A program made the position numbers and the translations under genes. The notes under the pieces are model-generated. The model was given only the letters and a program-made list of their open reading frames with translations. It had not been told where the DNA came from and searched no databases. Of a stretch of DNA of 64,000 nucleotides, positions 42,191-51,646 are shown in pieces (the stretch's first letter is position 1; each line of letters opens with the position of its first letter). The stretch lies in the NCBI GenBank assembly GCA_036343175.1, contig JAZASR010000007.1, forward strand, positions 1 to 64,000. Direction: 5' to 3'. The stretch is from JAEEJA01 sp036343175. GTDB lineage: Bacteria > Bacillota > Clostridia > Lachnospirales > Lachnospiraceae.

Positions 42191-43660
42191 ATGAGTGAGG
42201 TCAGAACAAGATTTGCGCCAAGTCCTACAGGAAGGATGCATGTCGGAAATTTGCGTACTGCTCTTTATGAGTATCTGATAGCAAGACATGCAGGCGGAAA
42301 GTTCATTTTAAGAATAGAGGATACAGACAGGGAAAGATTCGTCCCGGAAGCACTTGACATAATTTACGAGACTATGAAGCTCGCCGGACTCGAGGAGGAT
42401 GAGGGACCCCGCAAGGGCGGAGAATATGGACCTTATGTTCAGAGCGAGAGGGTAGATAAGGGTATATATATGAAGTATGCAAAGGAGCTCATCGACAAGG
42501 GCGAAGCCTATTATTGCTTCTGTACAAAGGAAAGGCTCGAGAGCCTTAAGGCTTCTCAAACTACAGAGGCCGGCAAGGAGATAGCAAAGTACGATAAGCA
42601 TTGTCTGCATCTGTCCAAAGAGGAGGTTCAGGCTAAGCTTGACGCAGGAGTTCCATATGTTATCAGACAGAACAATCCTCAAACAGGCACAACTACATTT
42701 CACGATGCCATATACGGCGACATTACAGTAAATAATGATGAGCTCGACGACATGATCCTGATTAAGTCGGACGGCTATCCTACATATAATTTCGCAAATG
42801 TTATCGATGATCATCTTATGAAGATCACCCATGTAGTCCGCGGCAATGAATATCTTTCAAGCGCACCTAAGTACAACAGGCTTTACGAGGCATTTGGCTG
42901 GGAAGTACCTGAGTACATCCACTGTCCTATCATCACGGATGAGAATCACAAGAAGCTTGCCAAGAGATCAGGCCATTCTTCAGTTGAGGACCTTCTCGAT
43001 CAGGGCTTTTTACCTGAAGCAGTAGTAAATTACGTAGCCCTTCTTGGATGGAGCCCTGAAGATGACAGAGAAATGTTCACTCTCAAAGAGCTGGAGGAGA
43101 ACTTCGACTATACAAGGATAAATAAGTCTCCTGCCGTATTCGATATAGTAAAGCTTAAGTGGATGAACGGGGAATATATCAAGAAGCTCGATGACGATGC
43201 TTATTACGAGAGAGCGCTTCCGGAGATCAAGAAGGTAATAACTAAGGACTACGACCTTAAGAAGATCGCCGATCTTGTAAAGAGCCGTATAGAGATATTC
43301 CCGGAGATCGGTGAGAAGATCGATTTCTTTGAGGAGCTTCCGGACTATGATATAGCAATGTATACCCATAAGAAGATGAAGACTGATTCTGAGAATTCCC
43401 TTAAGACCCTTCAGGATATGTATCCGATCCTTGAGAAGCTTGATACCTTTGACAAGACTTCTATCGAAGAAGCATGCAAAGGCTATATTGCTGAAAAAGG
43501 TATAAAGAACGGTATCTGCCTGTGGCCTCTTCGTACTGCGGTTTCCGGCAAGCAGGTAACTCCCGGCGGTGCATACGAAATAATGGAAATACTCGGTAAG
43601 GAAGAATCACTCGCACGTATAGAGAAAGGAATCGAGAAGCTTAAGATTGCAGCTCAATAA
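42191..43660 (+). CDS. gltX: Glutamyl-tRNA synthetase
   Basis: A 489-residue class I synthetase. The HIGH-type motif is PSPTGRMHVGN at the N-terminus and the KMSKS-type motif is KKLAKRSG near residue 258. ATGGAGG precedes the ATG. No T-box leader is seen in the 260 bp upstream. The 3' end overlaps the helicase gene by 14 bp. Confidence 0.96.
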   Translation: MSEVRTRFAPSPTGRMHVGNLRTALYEYLIARHAGGKFILRIEDTDRERFVPEALDIIYETMKLAGLEEDEGPRKGGEYGPYVQSERVDKGIYMKYAKELIDKGEAYYCFCTKERLESLKASQTTEAGKEIAKYDKHCLHLSKEEVQAKLDAGVPYVIRQNNPQTGTTTFHDAIYGDITVNNDELDDMILIKSDGYPTYNFANVIDDHLMKITHVVRGNEYLSSAPKYNRLYEAFGWEVPEYIHCPIITDENHKKLAKRSGHSSVEDLLDQGFLPEAVVNYVALLGWSPEDDREMFTLKELEENFDYTRINKSPAVFDIVKLKWMNGEYIKKLDDDAYYERALPEIKKVITKDYDLKKIADLVKSRIEIFPEIGEKIDFFEELPDYDIAMYTHKKMKTDSENSLKTLQDMYPILEKLDTFDKTSIEEACKGYIAEKGIKNGICLWPLRTAVSGKQVTPGGAYEIMEILGKEESLARIEKGIEKLKIAAQ

Positions 43661-45512
43661 AGAACAGCAGGAGGCTGTTAACCATATAGACGGGCCTATG
43701 ATGGTAGTTGCAGGCCCGGGATCCGGAAAGACTGCCGTTATTACAGAAAGGGTAAAGCACCTTGTAAAAAGCGGCATCTCCCCGGAAAATATTCTTGTAA
43801 TAACATTTACCCGCGCTGCGGCTCTGGAAATGAAGAAGCGCTACTTTGACTCAGGCGAGGGTGATGTGAAGGTAAAGTTCGGCACATTTCATTCGGTGTT
43901 TTTTACTATGCTTCGGGCAGCCTACAACTTTACCTATGATAACATCGTAACAACAAAAACACAGTATGAACTCATAAAGGAAATAGATGCCCGGTCAGGC
44001 TTCGAGGTTCGCGATGAGAATGAATTTGCTGATGCAATGCTTGGCGAAATAAGTCATGTTAAGGGTTCAATGGTGGATATAGACCTGTATTACAGCATGA
44101 ATTGTCCCGCCAATATTTTTAAAAAGATTTATGCATCCTATGACCGTGAGCTTAAGCGCAGGCGCCTTCTTGACTTTGACGATATGATGGTCTATACCTA
44201 TGAACTTCTTACGAAAAGGCCTGATATTCTTAAAGCCTGGCAGAACACATTCAGGTACATACTTATCGATGAGTTCCAGGACGTGAATTCTCTCCAGTTT
44301 CAGATAGTTAAGATGCTCGCTGAACCGGCAGGGAATCTTTTCATAGTAGGAGATGACGACCAGTCGATATACGGATTCAGAGGTTCCAGACCGGATATCA
44401 TGCGCCGTTTCACTACTGATTATCCTGAAGCAGAAGTTGTCAAATTGTCTGTTAATTACAGGTGCAGCGGCAATATCACCGAGACGGCAGGAAGAGTCAT
44501 AAGCCACAATAAAAACAGGATCTCTAAGAAAATACGTGCTCAAAAGAAAGCCGGAGACAAAGTTTCCATAAGAGTCTTTGAAAATGCGCGGGAAGAGAAT
44601 GCAGAGATCAGAAAGATAATAAAGGCAAAGCACGATGAGGGATTGCCATATTCTGAGATCTCCGTTATCTACAGGACAAATGTCGCGGCACGGGGGCTGA
44701 TATCGGCCTTATCATCTTCCGGCATACCTTACCGCTGTCGTGACCAGGTGCCCAATCTCTATGAACACTGGATCGCCCAGGATATACTTGCTTATATCAG
44801 GGTGGCTTCTGGGTCTCTTAAGAGGAAGGATTTCCTGCGTATTGTAAACAGGCCGAACAGATACATATCAAGAAACGTATTTACTGAGCCGGAGGTCGAT
44901 CTTATAAAGGTCCATGCTTTGCTGTCTGATAAAGACTGGATAAATGAACGTCTTACCCAGCTCGAATATGATCTTGACATGATCGCCCGTATGAAGCCAT
45001 TCGGTGCTATGAACTTCATCAGGCGGGGAATAGGTTATGATGACTATATTAAGGAATATGCTGATTACAGAGGTATGAAGCCTGATGATATGTATCTGAT
45101 CCTCGACGAGCTGACCAGCGAAGCCCACGACTACAATGACTATGCCTCCTGGTTCGACCATATCGAACGTTATTCCGATGAGCTTCTTAAGCAGGCTGCT
45201 GAGAGGAAGAAAGAAAAAGAGAGCTCAGAAAAAGATGCCGTAGTTATACAGACCATGCATTCATCCAAGGGTATGGAGTACCATACGGTCTTCATCCCTG
45301 ATGCCAATGAAGGAGTGACTCCACACAGCAAGGCGGTTCTTGAAAAGGATATGGAAGAGGAACGCCGCATGTTCTATGTTGCCATGACGAGGGCTGAGAG
45401 CAGCCTTTACATTTATTATCTTAAGGAACGTATGAATAAAGATGTTGACGTGTCGCGTTTTGTGATGGAGGCGCAGGGGGTCTCCCGCGACCGGGCCGGG
45501 AGAAAGCTTTAG
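43647..45512 (+). CDS. UvrD/PcrA-type superfamily 1A DNA helicase
   Basis: A 621-residue ATP-dependent helicase. The Q motif LNKEQQEAV and Walker A GPGSGKT are near the N-terminus, then DEFQDVN (motif II), GDDDQSIYGFRG (motif III), QTMHSSKGMEY (motif V) and VAMTRAES (motif VI). It is shorter than PcrA (about 740) and lacks the C-terminal RNA-polymerase-binding tail. Translation seems to start at TTG 43647 inside gltX, because the first ATG would remove the Q motif. Confidence 0.9.
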   Translation: MQLNKEQQEAVNHIDGPMMVVAGPGSGKTAVITERVKHLVKSGISPENILVITFTRAAALEMKKRYFDSGEGDVKVKFGTFHSVFFTMLRAAYNFTYDNIVTTKTQYELIKEIDARSGFEVRDENEFADAMLGEISHVKGSMVDIDLYYSMNCPANIFKKIYASYDRELKRRRLLDFDDMMVYTYELLTKRPDILKAWQNTFRYILIDEFQDVNSLQFQIVKMLAEPAGNLFIVGDDDQSIYGFRGSRPDIMRRFTTDYPEAEVVKLSVNYRCSGNITETAGRVISHNKNRISKKIRAQKKAGDKVSIRVFENAREENAEIRKIIKAKHDEGLPYSEISVIYRTNVAARGLISALSSSGIPYRCRDQVPNLYEHWIAQDILAYIRVASGSLKRKDFLRIVNRPNRYISRNVFTEPEVDLIKVHALLSDKDWINERLTQLEYDLDMIARMKPFGAMNFIRRGIGYDDYIKEYADYRGMKPDDMYLILDELTSEAHDYNDYASWFDHIERYSDELLKQAAERKKEKESSEKDAVVIQTMHSSKGMEYHTVFIPDANEGVTPHSKAVLEKDMEEERRMFYVAMTRAESSLYIYYLKERMNKDVDVSRFVMEAQGVSRDRAGRKL

Positions 45513-45534
45513 AAAGTTAGTTGGAGGCTTCTAT

Positions 45535-45879
45535 ATGAAAATAGCTTCAGGGACACATTTTCAGAAAGTACCGGATGATGATAATCCGCATATTATCAGA
45601 CCTTCGGGAAGAGCAGTGGATGCAGGGGACGTGCTCAGGCGGCCGGCTGATATAAAAACAGCGGACCTTTATGAAGCCTGCTGCGCCGGGACAGTCGAAG
45701 GCAGGGCAGTTCCCGCCGATACAAAGACGCCGCAGAACATTAACGTCTATGAGAAGAAGGCGGAAAACGCTTTTGTTACAGAACTTAAGACCGTTTCAGT
45801 TAAGGAAAAGCAGGTCTTTACAAGGCGTCTTACTCCTGAGAATGAAGAAAAGCTTTCGATATCGGATGTTTTCAAATAA
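45535..45879 (+). CDS. Hypothetical protein, 114 residues
   Basis: A soluble, charged protein starting 22 bp after the helicase behind TTGGAGG, so probably cotranscribed with it. It has no hydrophobic segment, one CC pair (about residues 49-50), and many Lys, Glu and Thr residues. I recognise no family and infer no function. Confidence 0.7.
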   Translation: MKIASGTHFQKVPDDDNPHIIRPSGRAVDAGDVLRRPADIKTADLYEACCAGTVEGRAVPADTKTPQNINVYEKKAENAFVTELKTVSVKEKQVFTRRLTPENEEKLSISDVFK

Positions 45880-45937
45880 TTAATATTTATTTAAGACAAG
45901 GCAGACACATTTTACTTACAGGTATTGGGGGTACATT

Positions 45938-46366
45938 ATGGAAAGTGAAGATCAGGCAAAGCTTGATGAACTGAATTCGCGCCTTATTGGTAAGTATGAC
46001 AGCCTTAAGCAGATCAACTCTGAAAAACAGGAAATTCTGAATAAAAGAGTCGATATCTATAATGCCCAGAGAAGAAGAGTATGGATAATAGGAGCTGTTA
46101 TTCTTCTCATGGGAGTATTTGGTTTTATTGCAAATTTCGGAGGCCTTGGAGTCGGATGGGTAGTAACTCTCGGGTTTATATGTCTCATTGCGGTTGCTGC
46201 CATAAGTATACTTAAGGGTGCAAAGAATCAGGAGATCAACTCCAGTCTGAATATAATAAATGACCGCAAGGATAATGTCGAGAATGAAATAAAGGAACTG
46301 GAGCGGGAAAAAGCTGTTCTTCGCGAACAGATGTCATTGAATGGCAGGATAAACAGCGATATATAA
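45938..46366 (+). CDS. Small membrane protein with flanking coiled coils
   Basis: A 142-residue protein. Residues 1-45 and 100-136 are charged heptad-like helices, and two TM helices (about 49-67 and 73-92) form a hairpin between them, so both ends should be cytoplasmic. It precedes thiD by four bases, which suggests coupling. No family is recognised. Confidence 0.7.
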   Translation: MESEDQAKLDELNSRLIGKYDSLKQINSEKQEILNKRVDIYNAQRRRVWIIGAVILLMGVFGFIANFGGLGVGWVVTLGFICLIAVAAISILKGAKNQEINSSLNIINDRKDNVENEIKELEREKAVLREQMSLNGRINSDI

Positions 46367-46370
46367 GATC

Positions 46371-47294
46371 ATGAAAAAAATAAAGAGTACAGGTACTGAT
46401 GGCAATGATATAAGGAAGGTGCTTACAATAGCAGGATCAGATTCCTCGGGAGGGGCAGGGATCCAGGCAGACTTAAAGACCATTGCTGCCCATGGCCTCT
46501 ATGGCATGAGCGTCATAACAGGCATCACAGCCCAGAATACAATGGGTGTAAGCAAAGTTATGAATTGTCCTGGTGACCTTATAGCTGCCCAGCTTGATGC
46601 GGTCTTTACTGATATCAGACCGGATGCTGTAAAGACCGGGCTTCTTCCTTCTGCAGAAAGCATATGCGTCATCGCTGAGAAATTAAAAGAGTACCATGTG
46701 AATAAGCTTGTAGTGGACCCTGTCATCACTTCTACAAGCGGGCATAATTTTCTGACAGATAGTGTGATCAGTACCATGCAGGAAAAGCTTTTCCCGCTTG
46801 CATTACTTATAACGCCTAATATTCCCGAGGGACAGATCATTTCCGGGATAAAGATCATGGATCGTGAGACTATGAAAGAAGCTGCAAAAGAGATAGGAAG
46901 AAAATTCAAAGTATCTGTTCTATTAAAGGGCGGTCATCTGGCAGAGATTCAGGATAAGAAAGGCACTGCTGATAATGAACCGGACACGACGCAAAAAAGC
47001 AGCTATCCGGAAACAGGAAGAGGGACGCAGAGTTCGGATCTGCTCTATATAAAAAAAGAAGGAAATGAGCTGGAAAAGCTCGTCTGGTTCGATAACGTTC
47101 ACATTGATAATCCCGATACCCACGGAACAGGCTGCACACTTTCATCAGCTATCTGCTGCGGACTTGCATCAGGCATGGGACTTACAGAAGCTGTAAATAA
47201 AGCTAAAGAATACGTAACAGGGGCGATAAGTGCAGGCCTTCACCTTGGACATGGGGCGGGGCCTCTTGACCATATGTATGAATACAGGCAATGA
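46371..47294 (+). CDS. thiD: Hydroxymethylpyrimidine/phosphomethylpyrimidine kinase
   Basis: A 307-residue ribokinase-fold enzyme that phosphorylates HMP and HMP-P. TIAGSDSSGGAGIQADLKT at the N-terminus, DPVITSTSG and the catalytic-loop NPDTHGTGCTLSSA are clear. It is about 40 residues longer than usual because of a hydrophilic insert around residues 197-240. No ribosome binding site precedes the ATG; the stop codon of the upstream gene is four bases away, which implies translational coupling. Confidence 0.93.
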   Translation: MKKIKSTGTDGNDIRKVLTIAGSDSSGGAGIQADLKTIAAHGLYGMSVITGITAQNTMGVSKVMNCPGDLIAAQLDAVFTDIRPDAVKTGLLPSAESICVIAEKLKEYHVNKLVVDPVITSTSGHNFLTDSVISTMQEKLFPLALLITPNIPEGQIISGIKIMDRETMKEAAKEIGRKFKVSVLLKGGHLAEIQDKKGTADNEPDTTQKSSYPETGRGTQSSDLLYIKKEGNELEKLVWFDNVHIDNPDTHGTGCTLSSAICCGLASGMGLTEAVNKAKEYVTGAISAGLHLGHGAGPLDHMYEYRQ

Positions 47295-47473
47295 GGTTTA
47301 CACTTAAACTTATCATTATGAAGAGAGTTCTTTGCACTGGCATAAAGTGATGGCAGAACTGAACCTTCTTCACAAAAATTTCAAAAAGCCAATGTATAAT
47401 AACTTATGCAGGATCAAATAAATGCATCTTTGAATTTTTTACAATAAATACTGTAGTAAGGCGGTGACGGGAT

Positions 47474-48079
47474 ATGAGCATTTACGGAACTTATGAAGGT
47501 ACACTTGAATATGTTTCGAAAAATTTAGTTTACAGACTTGAACAGTACAATACTATATATGAAAAAGAGCATGGGGCGAGACTTTTTGAGCATCTTTCAT
47601 CAAGGATAAAATCAGATGCCAGCATGCGGGAAAAGTGCCGCAGAAAGGGATTCCCTGAAAATGAGTATTCAGCGCTTCATGATATGCACGACAGCATAGG
47701 CATAAGGATAGTCTGCTCCTTCGTAAATGACATTTTTAAAAACGTTGAGAAAATAAAGGAATTTCCTGATGTTGTCGTGGTAAAGGAGAAAGATTATGTA
47801 AGACATGCAAAACCAAACGGCTATCGCAGCTACCACATGATCCTTTCTGTAGAGGTTCCTTATCCGGATGTCCTTGGCATGACACCGGGACACTATTTTG
47901 TAGAAGTCCAGCTCAGGACTATTGCCATGGACTCATGGGCAGCCCTTGAACATCAGATGAAATACAAAAAGACACTCGAAAATCAGGATCTGATCGTCTC
48001 TGAACTTAAGCGTGTCGCCGATGAACTTGCGTCCTGCGACATCTCTATGCAGACCATTCATGAACTGATTAACAGCTGA
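47474..48079 (+). CDS. Small alarmone synthetase ((p)ppGpp synthetase, RelQ/RelP-like)
   Basis: A 201-residue protein with only the RelA/SpoT synthetase domain, with no hydrolase, TGS or ACT part. The domain shows DSIGIRIVCSFVNDI (synthetase core), NGYRSYHMIL and EVQLRTIAMDSWAALEHQM (substrate and nucleotide contacts). Enzymes of this class make pppGpp, ppGpp or pGpp under wall or envelope stress. AAGGCGGTG precedes the ATG. Confidence 0.92.
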   Translation: MSIYGTYEGTLEYVSKNLVYRLEQYNTIYEKEHGARLFEHLSSRIKSDASMREKCRRKGFPENEYSALHDMHDSIGIRIVCSFVNDIFKNVEKIKEFPDVVVVKEKDYVRHAKPNGYRSYHMILSVEVPYPDVLGMTPGHYFVEVQLRTIAMDSWAALEHQMKYKKTLENQDLIVSELKRVADELASCDISMQTIHELINS

Positions 48080-48202
48080 TCTATCTTACTTTTTAAATTT
48101 TTTATTATTCAGGCTGGTAAAGTAAATGGCATAATTGTCAGCAGTTTTCTGAATTTTTTTATGTCATTTCCTTTCCGTCCGGATATAAGTTGGAGGAATG
48201 AT

Positions 48203-48880
48203 ATGAAACTTTTGCTTGCAGAGGATGAAAAAGACTTATCGAATGCTCTCACAGCAGTACTTACACACAAGGGTTATGATGTAGACCCTGTTTATGACGG
48301 AGAAGAGGCTGTGGAGAAGGCGCACAGCGGAAATTACGACGGCATGATATTTGATATCATGATGCCTAAAAAAGATGGAGTTACGGCTCTTAAGGAGATA
48401 AGAGACAGCGGAGACCTTACTCCTGTGCTGCTCCTTACCGCTAAGTCTGAGGTGGATGACCGGATAAATGGACTTGATGCAGGGGCAGACGACTATCTGA
48501 CAAAGCCTTTTGCCATGGGAGAACTATTAGCACGTATACGTTCCATGACAAGAAGGTCAGGAAATAAATATTCGTCAAAGGAATTAGAGCTTGGAAAAGT
48601 AAGACTCAATACAGGTGAACAGGAGCTCTCCAGCGAGAACTCTATCAGACTTGCCAGAAAAGAGACCCTGCTGATGGAGTATTTCATGCTTAATCCGGGC
48701 AGAGAGATCACATCAGAGGAGATACTGGGCCATGTCTGGAAGGATGAACCTGAAGCAGATAATAAGACAGTACTTCTTTACGTTTCATATCTCCGAAGCA
48801 AGCTCCAGGCAATAGCGGCCGACCTCACCATAGCTGGAGAAGAAGGAGGAAGCTTCTCATTGATCCAGAATGAAAAATGA
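48203..48880 (+). CDS. OmpR-family response regulator
   Basis: A 225-residue regulator: receiver with LLAEDE, phosphoacceptor Asp in MIFDIMMPKK near residue 51 and TKPF, followed by a winged-helix DNA-binding domain. TTGGAGG seven bases before ATG 48203 fixes the start; longer frames have no site. Its sensor kinase follows after a 117-bp gap that contains a terminator-like hairpin. Confidence 0.92.
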   Translation: MKLLLAEDEKDLSNALTAVLTHKGYDVDPVYDGEEAVEKAHSGNYDGMIFDIMMPKKDGVTALKEIRDSGDLTPVLLLTAKSEVDDRINGLDAGADDYLTKPFAMGELLARIRSMTRRSGNKYSSKELELGKVRLNTGEQELSSENSIRLARKETLLMEYFMLNPGREITSEEILGHVWKDEPEADNKTVLLYVSYLRSKLQAIAADLTIAGEEGGSFSLIQNEK

Positions 48881-48933
48881 TGCTGATCGATCATGATAAA
48901 AGATAATGACCGATCAGCGATATTGTTTTTTTT
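48881..48933 (+). terminator. Terminator-like hairpin between regulator and kinase genes
   Basis: GCTGATCG (48881-48888) pairs with CGATCAGC (48911-48918), with a T-run of about ten starting near 48923. It begins directly after the regulator's stop codon, so read-through into the kinase gene would be reduced. Confidence 0.7.
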
Positions 48934-48997
48934 AACTGCTGCGTAATTGAATAATTGATAAGTAGACAGGTTAAGGCAGCATACAAGGAGGCAGACC

Positions 48998-50329
48998 ATG
49001 GGAGACAGATCTATAGTAAGGCTTCAGCGAAGCTTTATATTTGCCGCATCTTTAGCGGTGCTCTTCATTCTCATCATAGTTATATTGCCGATCAATGCCA
49101 TGAATTTTTACAGGGTCTATGATCATTTCGAAGGTGCTGCATCTATTATTGCCGGAACAAATGGTGAACTTCCCGAAAAGAAAAAGCTGAATCCTGAAAA
49201 TGGCGGAAATATATATTACAGCGAAGAGTCACGCTATGAGACGAGGTATTTCTCTGTTATATTTGATGAAGATGAGAATGAGCTTATGACCATCACTAAC
49301 CATATCGCATCCGTATCCAGTGATAAGGCGGCGGATTATGGAAAACATATTATGAAAGGTATCTCCAGCCGTCATCACAGGATAGGCGAAAAGGGAATGA
49401 AAAAAATTGGTGGTAATTATTATTACTATTATGTACGGACTCTGGATAAAAAAACTGATAAGGAGGATTTATCGGCAATAAAAGAAAATATAGATACTGT
49501 GACTCAGACAGACAGCGATCCGAAGTATATTATTGTATTTGTGGATGCTACCTCACAGATGAGGTCAGCAGGCCTTACTGCCAGAATGACCCTTGTAACC
49601 GCGGCCTGCAGTCTCCTGCTTTTTATACTCCTGCTTTCTCTCATGTCAGGGAAGGTAGTCCGGCCATTTATTAATAATATGGAAAAACAGAGACAGTTCA
49701 TCACCAATGCAAGCCACGAGCTGAAGACTCCGCTGACGGTGATCTCTGCAAATACAGAGGTCATCGAGATGATGAATGGAAAGAATGAATGGACAGAGTC
49801 TATTATAAAGCAGGTCAAAAGGATGAATAATCTTATTTCCGATCTGATCTCCCTTGCACGGGATGAAGAGACCGACAAGAACCTTATGGAGAACATAAAC
49901 CTGTCCGACGTGGCAGAAAGGCAGGCAGCTGACTTTAAGACTGTTATTGAGAATTCCGGCAGGACATTTGATTCAGATATTGCAGAAAATATTACTATAA
50001 AAGGTGAAGAAAAGAATATCTCCGAACTGTTTAATATTCTGCTGGACAATGCCGTTAAATATTGTGACGAGGGCGGCAATATCGCACTCTCCTTAAAAGC
50101 CCGGGGAAAAGGTGCGCTGATCACTGTATCTAATTCTTATGCTGATGGAGAAAAGCAGGACTATAACCGTTTCTTTGACCGCTTTTACCGTGCTGATATT
50201 TCACACAATAACAAAAAACAGGGCTTTGGCATCGGACTTTCTATGGCAGCTTCTATAGTAAAGAAGCATAAGGGAAAGATAACAGCTTCATGGAAGAACG
50301 GAGTCATAACATTTACAATAGTTTTCTGA
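48998..50329 (+). CDS. Sensor histidine kinase
   Basis: A 443-residue membrane kinase. TM1 is at about residues 13-33 and TM2 at about 196-216, with an extracytoplasmic sensor of about 160 residues rich in charged residues. The phosphoacceptor is His240 in NASHELKTPL. The N box is NILLDNAVKYCDEGG; the G1 box is degenerate (VSNSYADG where D-x-G-x-G is usual); G2 is GFGIGL. It is the partner of the regulator upstream. AAGGAGG precedes the ATG. Confidence 0.9.
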   Translation: MGDRSIVRLQRSFIFAASLAVLFILIIVILPINAMNFYRVYDHFEGAASIIAGTNGELPEKKKLNPENGGNIYYSEESRYETRYFSVIFDEDENELMTITNHIASVSSDKAADYGKHIMKGISSRHHRIGEKGMKKIGGNYYYYYVRTLDKKTDKEDLSAIKENIDTVTQTDSDPKYIIVFVDATSQMRSAGLTARMTLVTAACSLLLFILLLSLMSGKVVRPFINNMEKQRQFITNASHELKTPLTVISANTEVIEMMNGKNEWTESIIKQVKRMNNLISDLISLARDEETDKNLMENINLSDVAERQAADFKTVIENSGRTFDSDIAENITIKGEEKNISELFNILLDNAVKYCDEGGNIALSLKARGKGALITVSNSYADGEKQDYNRFFDRFYRADISHNNKKQGFGIGLSMAASIVKKHKGKITASWKNGVITFTIVF

Positions 50330-50481
50330 TTACGATCTGTATATATTATCGTATTTTGCTATAGTGTTAACCTGTGCATCAATTTTGCAATGATAACGTT
50401 TACGCAACAGGATTTCCTGCTGCGGGTATTGATCTGATGATATCATAAGCACATATAATTTTAAAAATCTGGAGAAAAATT

Positions 50482-51150
50482 ATGAACCTTAATGACACAA
50501 AAGAAATGCTTGAATCTATGAAGGGAGCAGTATTCGACATGGACGGTACCCTTACCGATTCTATGTTTTTATGGGATAAGGCGAGTGCAGACTACCTGCT
50601 TAATCAGGGGATAAGGCCGGAGCCGGATATTGCAAAAAAGTTCAAGACTATGAGCCTGCATGACTCTGCTCTTTATTATCAGGAAAAATATGGCATCAAA
50701 GATCCTGTTGAGAAGATCATGAAGGATGTAAATGACCTGACTGAGAAGTATTATACTACTACAGTAGAGGCCAAACCACATGTTAAAGAATTTCTTGAAC
50801 TTATAAAAGCTTCCGGGATTCCGATGGCGGTTGCAACTTCAACAGATTTCTATCTTGTTAGAAAATGCCTTTCTCATGTCGGTCTTCTGGATTACTTTGA
50901 GACGATCGTTACCTGCAATATGGTAGGCATAGGAAAGACTGATCCTAAGGTATATCTTGAAGCTCTTGACAGGATCGGAGTTAATAAGACGGACGCAGTC
51001 ATATTTGAAGATTCCTGCTTTGCTATAACTACACTTTTTAATAATAATTTTAATATCGTTGCTATCTATGATAAGTCATCCGATGAAGATTCAGAAGATA
51101 TAAAAAGGATGTCCGGCCGTTATATTCATGACTGGAGCGAGATGCTGTGA
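50482..51150 (+). CDS. HAD-superfamily phosphatase (beta-phosphoglucomutase-like)
   Basis: A 222-residue HAD protein with a helical cap of the C1 type. Motif I is FDMDGTLTDS near residue 20, motif II is ATST near residue 115, motif III includes GKTDPKVY, and motif IV is FEDS. Such proteins hydrolyse sugar or nucleotide phosphates. Two Asp residues in motif I allow phosphatase or mutase chemistry. CTGGAG precedes the ATG. Confidence 0.88.
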   Translation: MNLNDTKEMLESMKGAVFDMDGTLTDSMFLWDKASADYLLNQGIRPEPDIAKKFKTMSLHDSALYYQEKYGIKDPVEKIMKDVNDLTEKYYTTTVEAKPHVKEFLELIKASGIPMAVATSTDFYLVRKCLSHVGLLDYFETIVTCNMVGIGKTDPKVYLEALDRIGVNKTDAVIFEDSCFAITTLFNNNFNIVAIYDKSSDEDSEDIKRMSGRYIHDWSEML

Positions 51151-51261
51151 TATAAATATCGGATTTTATTAGTTAAAAGAATACTTTACTTTTATAATTT
51201 TATATGATATCATGATAATATATTTCTGATTTAATAATTTTTTGACGGGAGTATAAACAAA

Positions 51262-51567
51262 ATGAAAAAGATATATTGTATTATCATGATGGCTGTAGTT
51301 GTATTTTTAATATTTTCTTTTAAGAATTCTTTTGCTGAGAGTGTTACTGTAATATTGCACACAAATGAAAAAGTTGTAACGAGTGCAGCTCTTGATAATG
51401 ACGGAAATGGATATAGTTATACATGTGGTGTGCTTTCGACTTCAAAATATCGTGTAAGGGCAAATTATGGGATAGAGAGCCATGAAAGGACAAAAGGATT
51501 GGTAGATCCGGGACATACAGAAGTATGGAATATCTCTCAAACTCAGTTTAATTATGACAAATGCTAG
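51262..51567 (+). CDS. Small secreted protein opening an AT-rich ABC cassette
   Basis: A 101-residue protein with a clear signal peptide: KK, a hydrophobic core at about residues 5-20, and a likely cleavage after SFA at residues 23-25. The mature part of about 76 residues is polar and beta-rich, with Cys in YTCGVL and a C-terminal Cys (NYDKC), so one disulphide is possible. GGGAG ten bases upstream supports the start. It is followed by an exporter-like ABC unit. I do not recognise it; a secreted toxin, bacteriocin or signal peptide is a guess from context. The lactococcin 972 family shares the layout but not the sequence pattern. Confidence 0.75.
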   Translation: MKKIYCIIMMAVVVFLIFSFKNSFAESVTVILHTNEKVVTSAALDNDGNGYSYTCGVLSTSKYRVRANYGIESHERTKGLVDPGHTEVWNISQTQFNYDKC

Positions 51568-51646
51568 ATCAGATTGTATGGATACTCCATGGCAGAACCG
51601 CGTAAAGGCAGCTACGCTACTGGAATATTGATTAAGGAGTGATTCT

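Noticed and set aside
51262..51567. Lactococcin 972-family bacteriocin
   Set aside because: The size and the signal peptide fit, but the aromatic/Gly pattern of the mature peptide and the typical partner immunity protein are absent.
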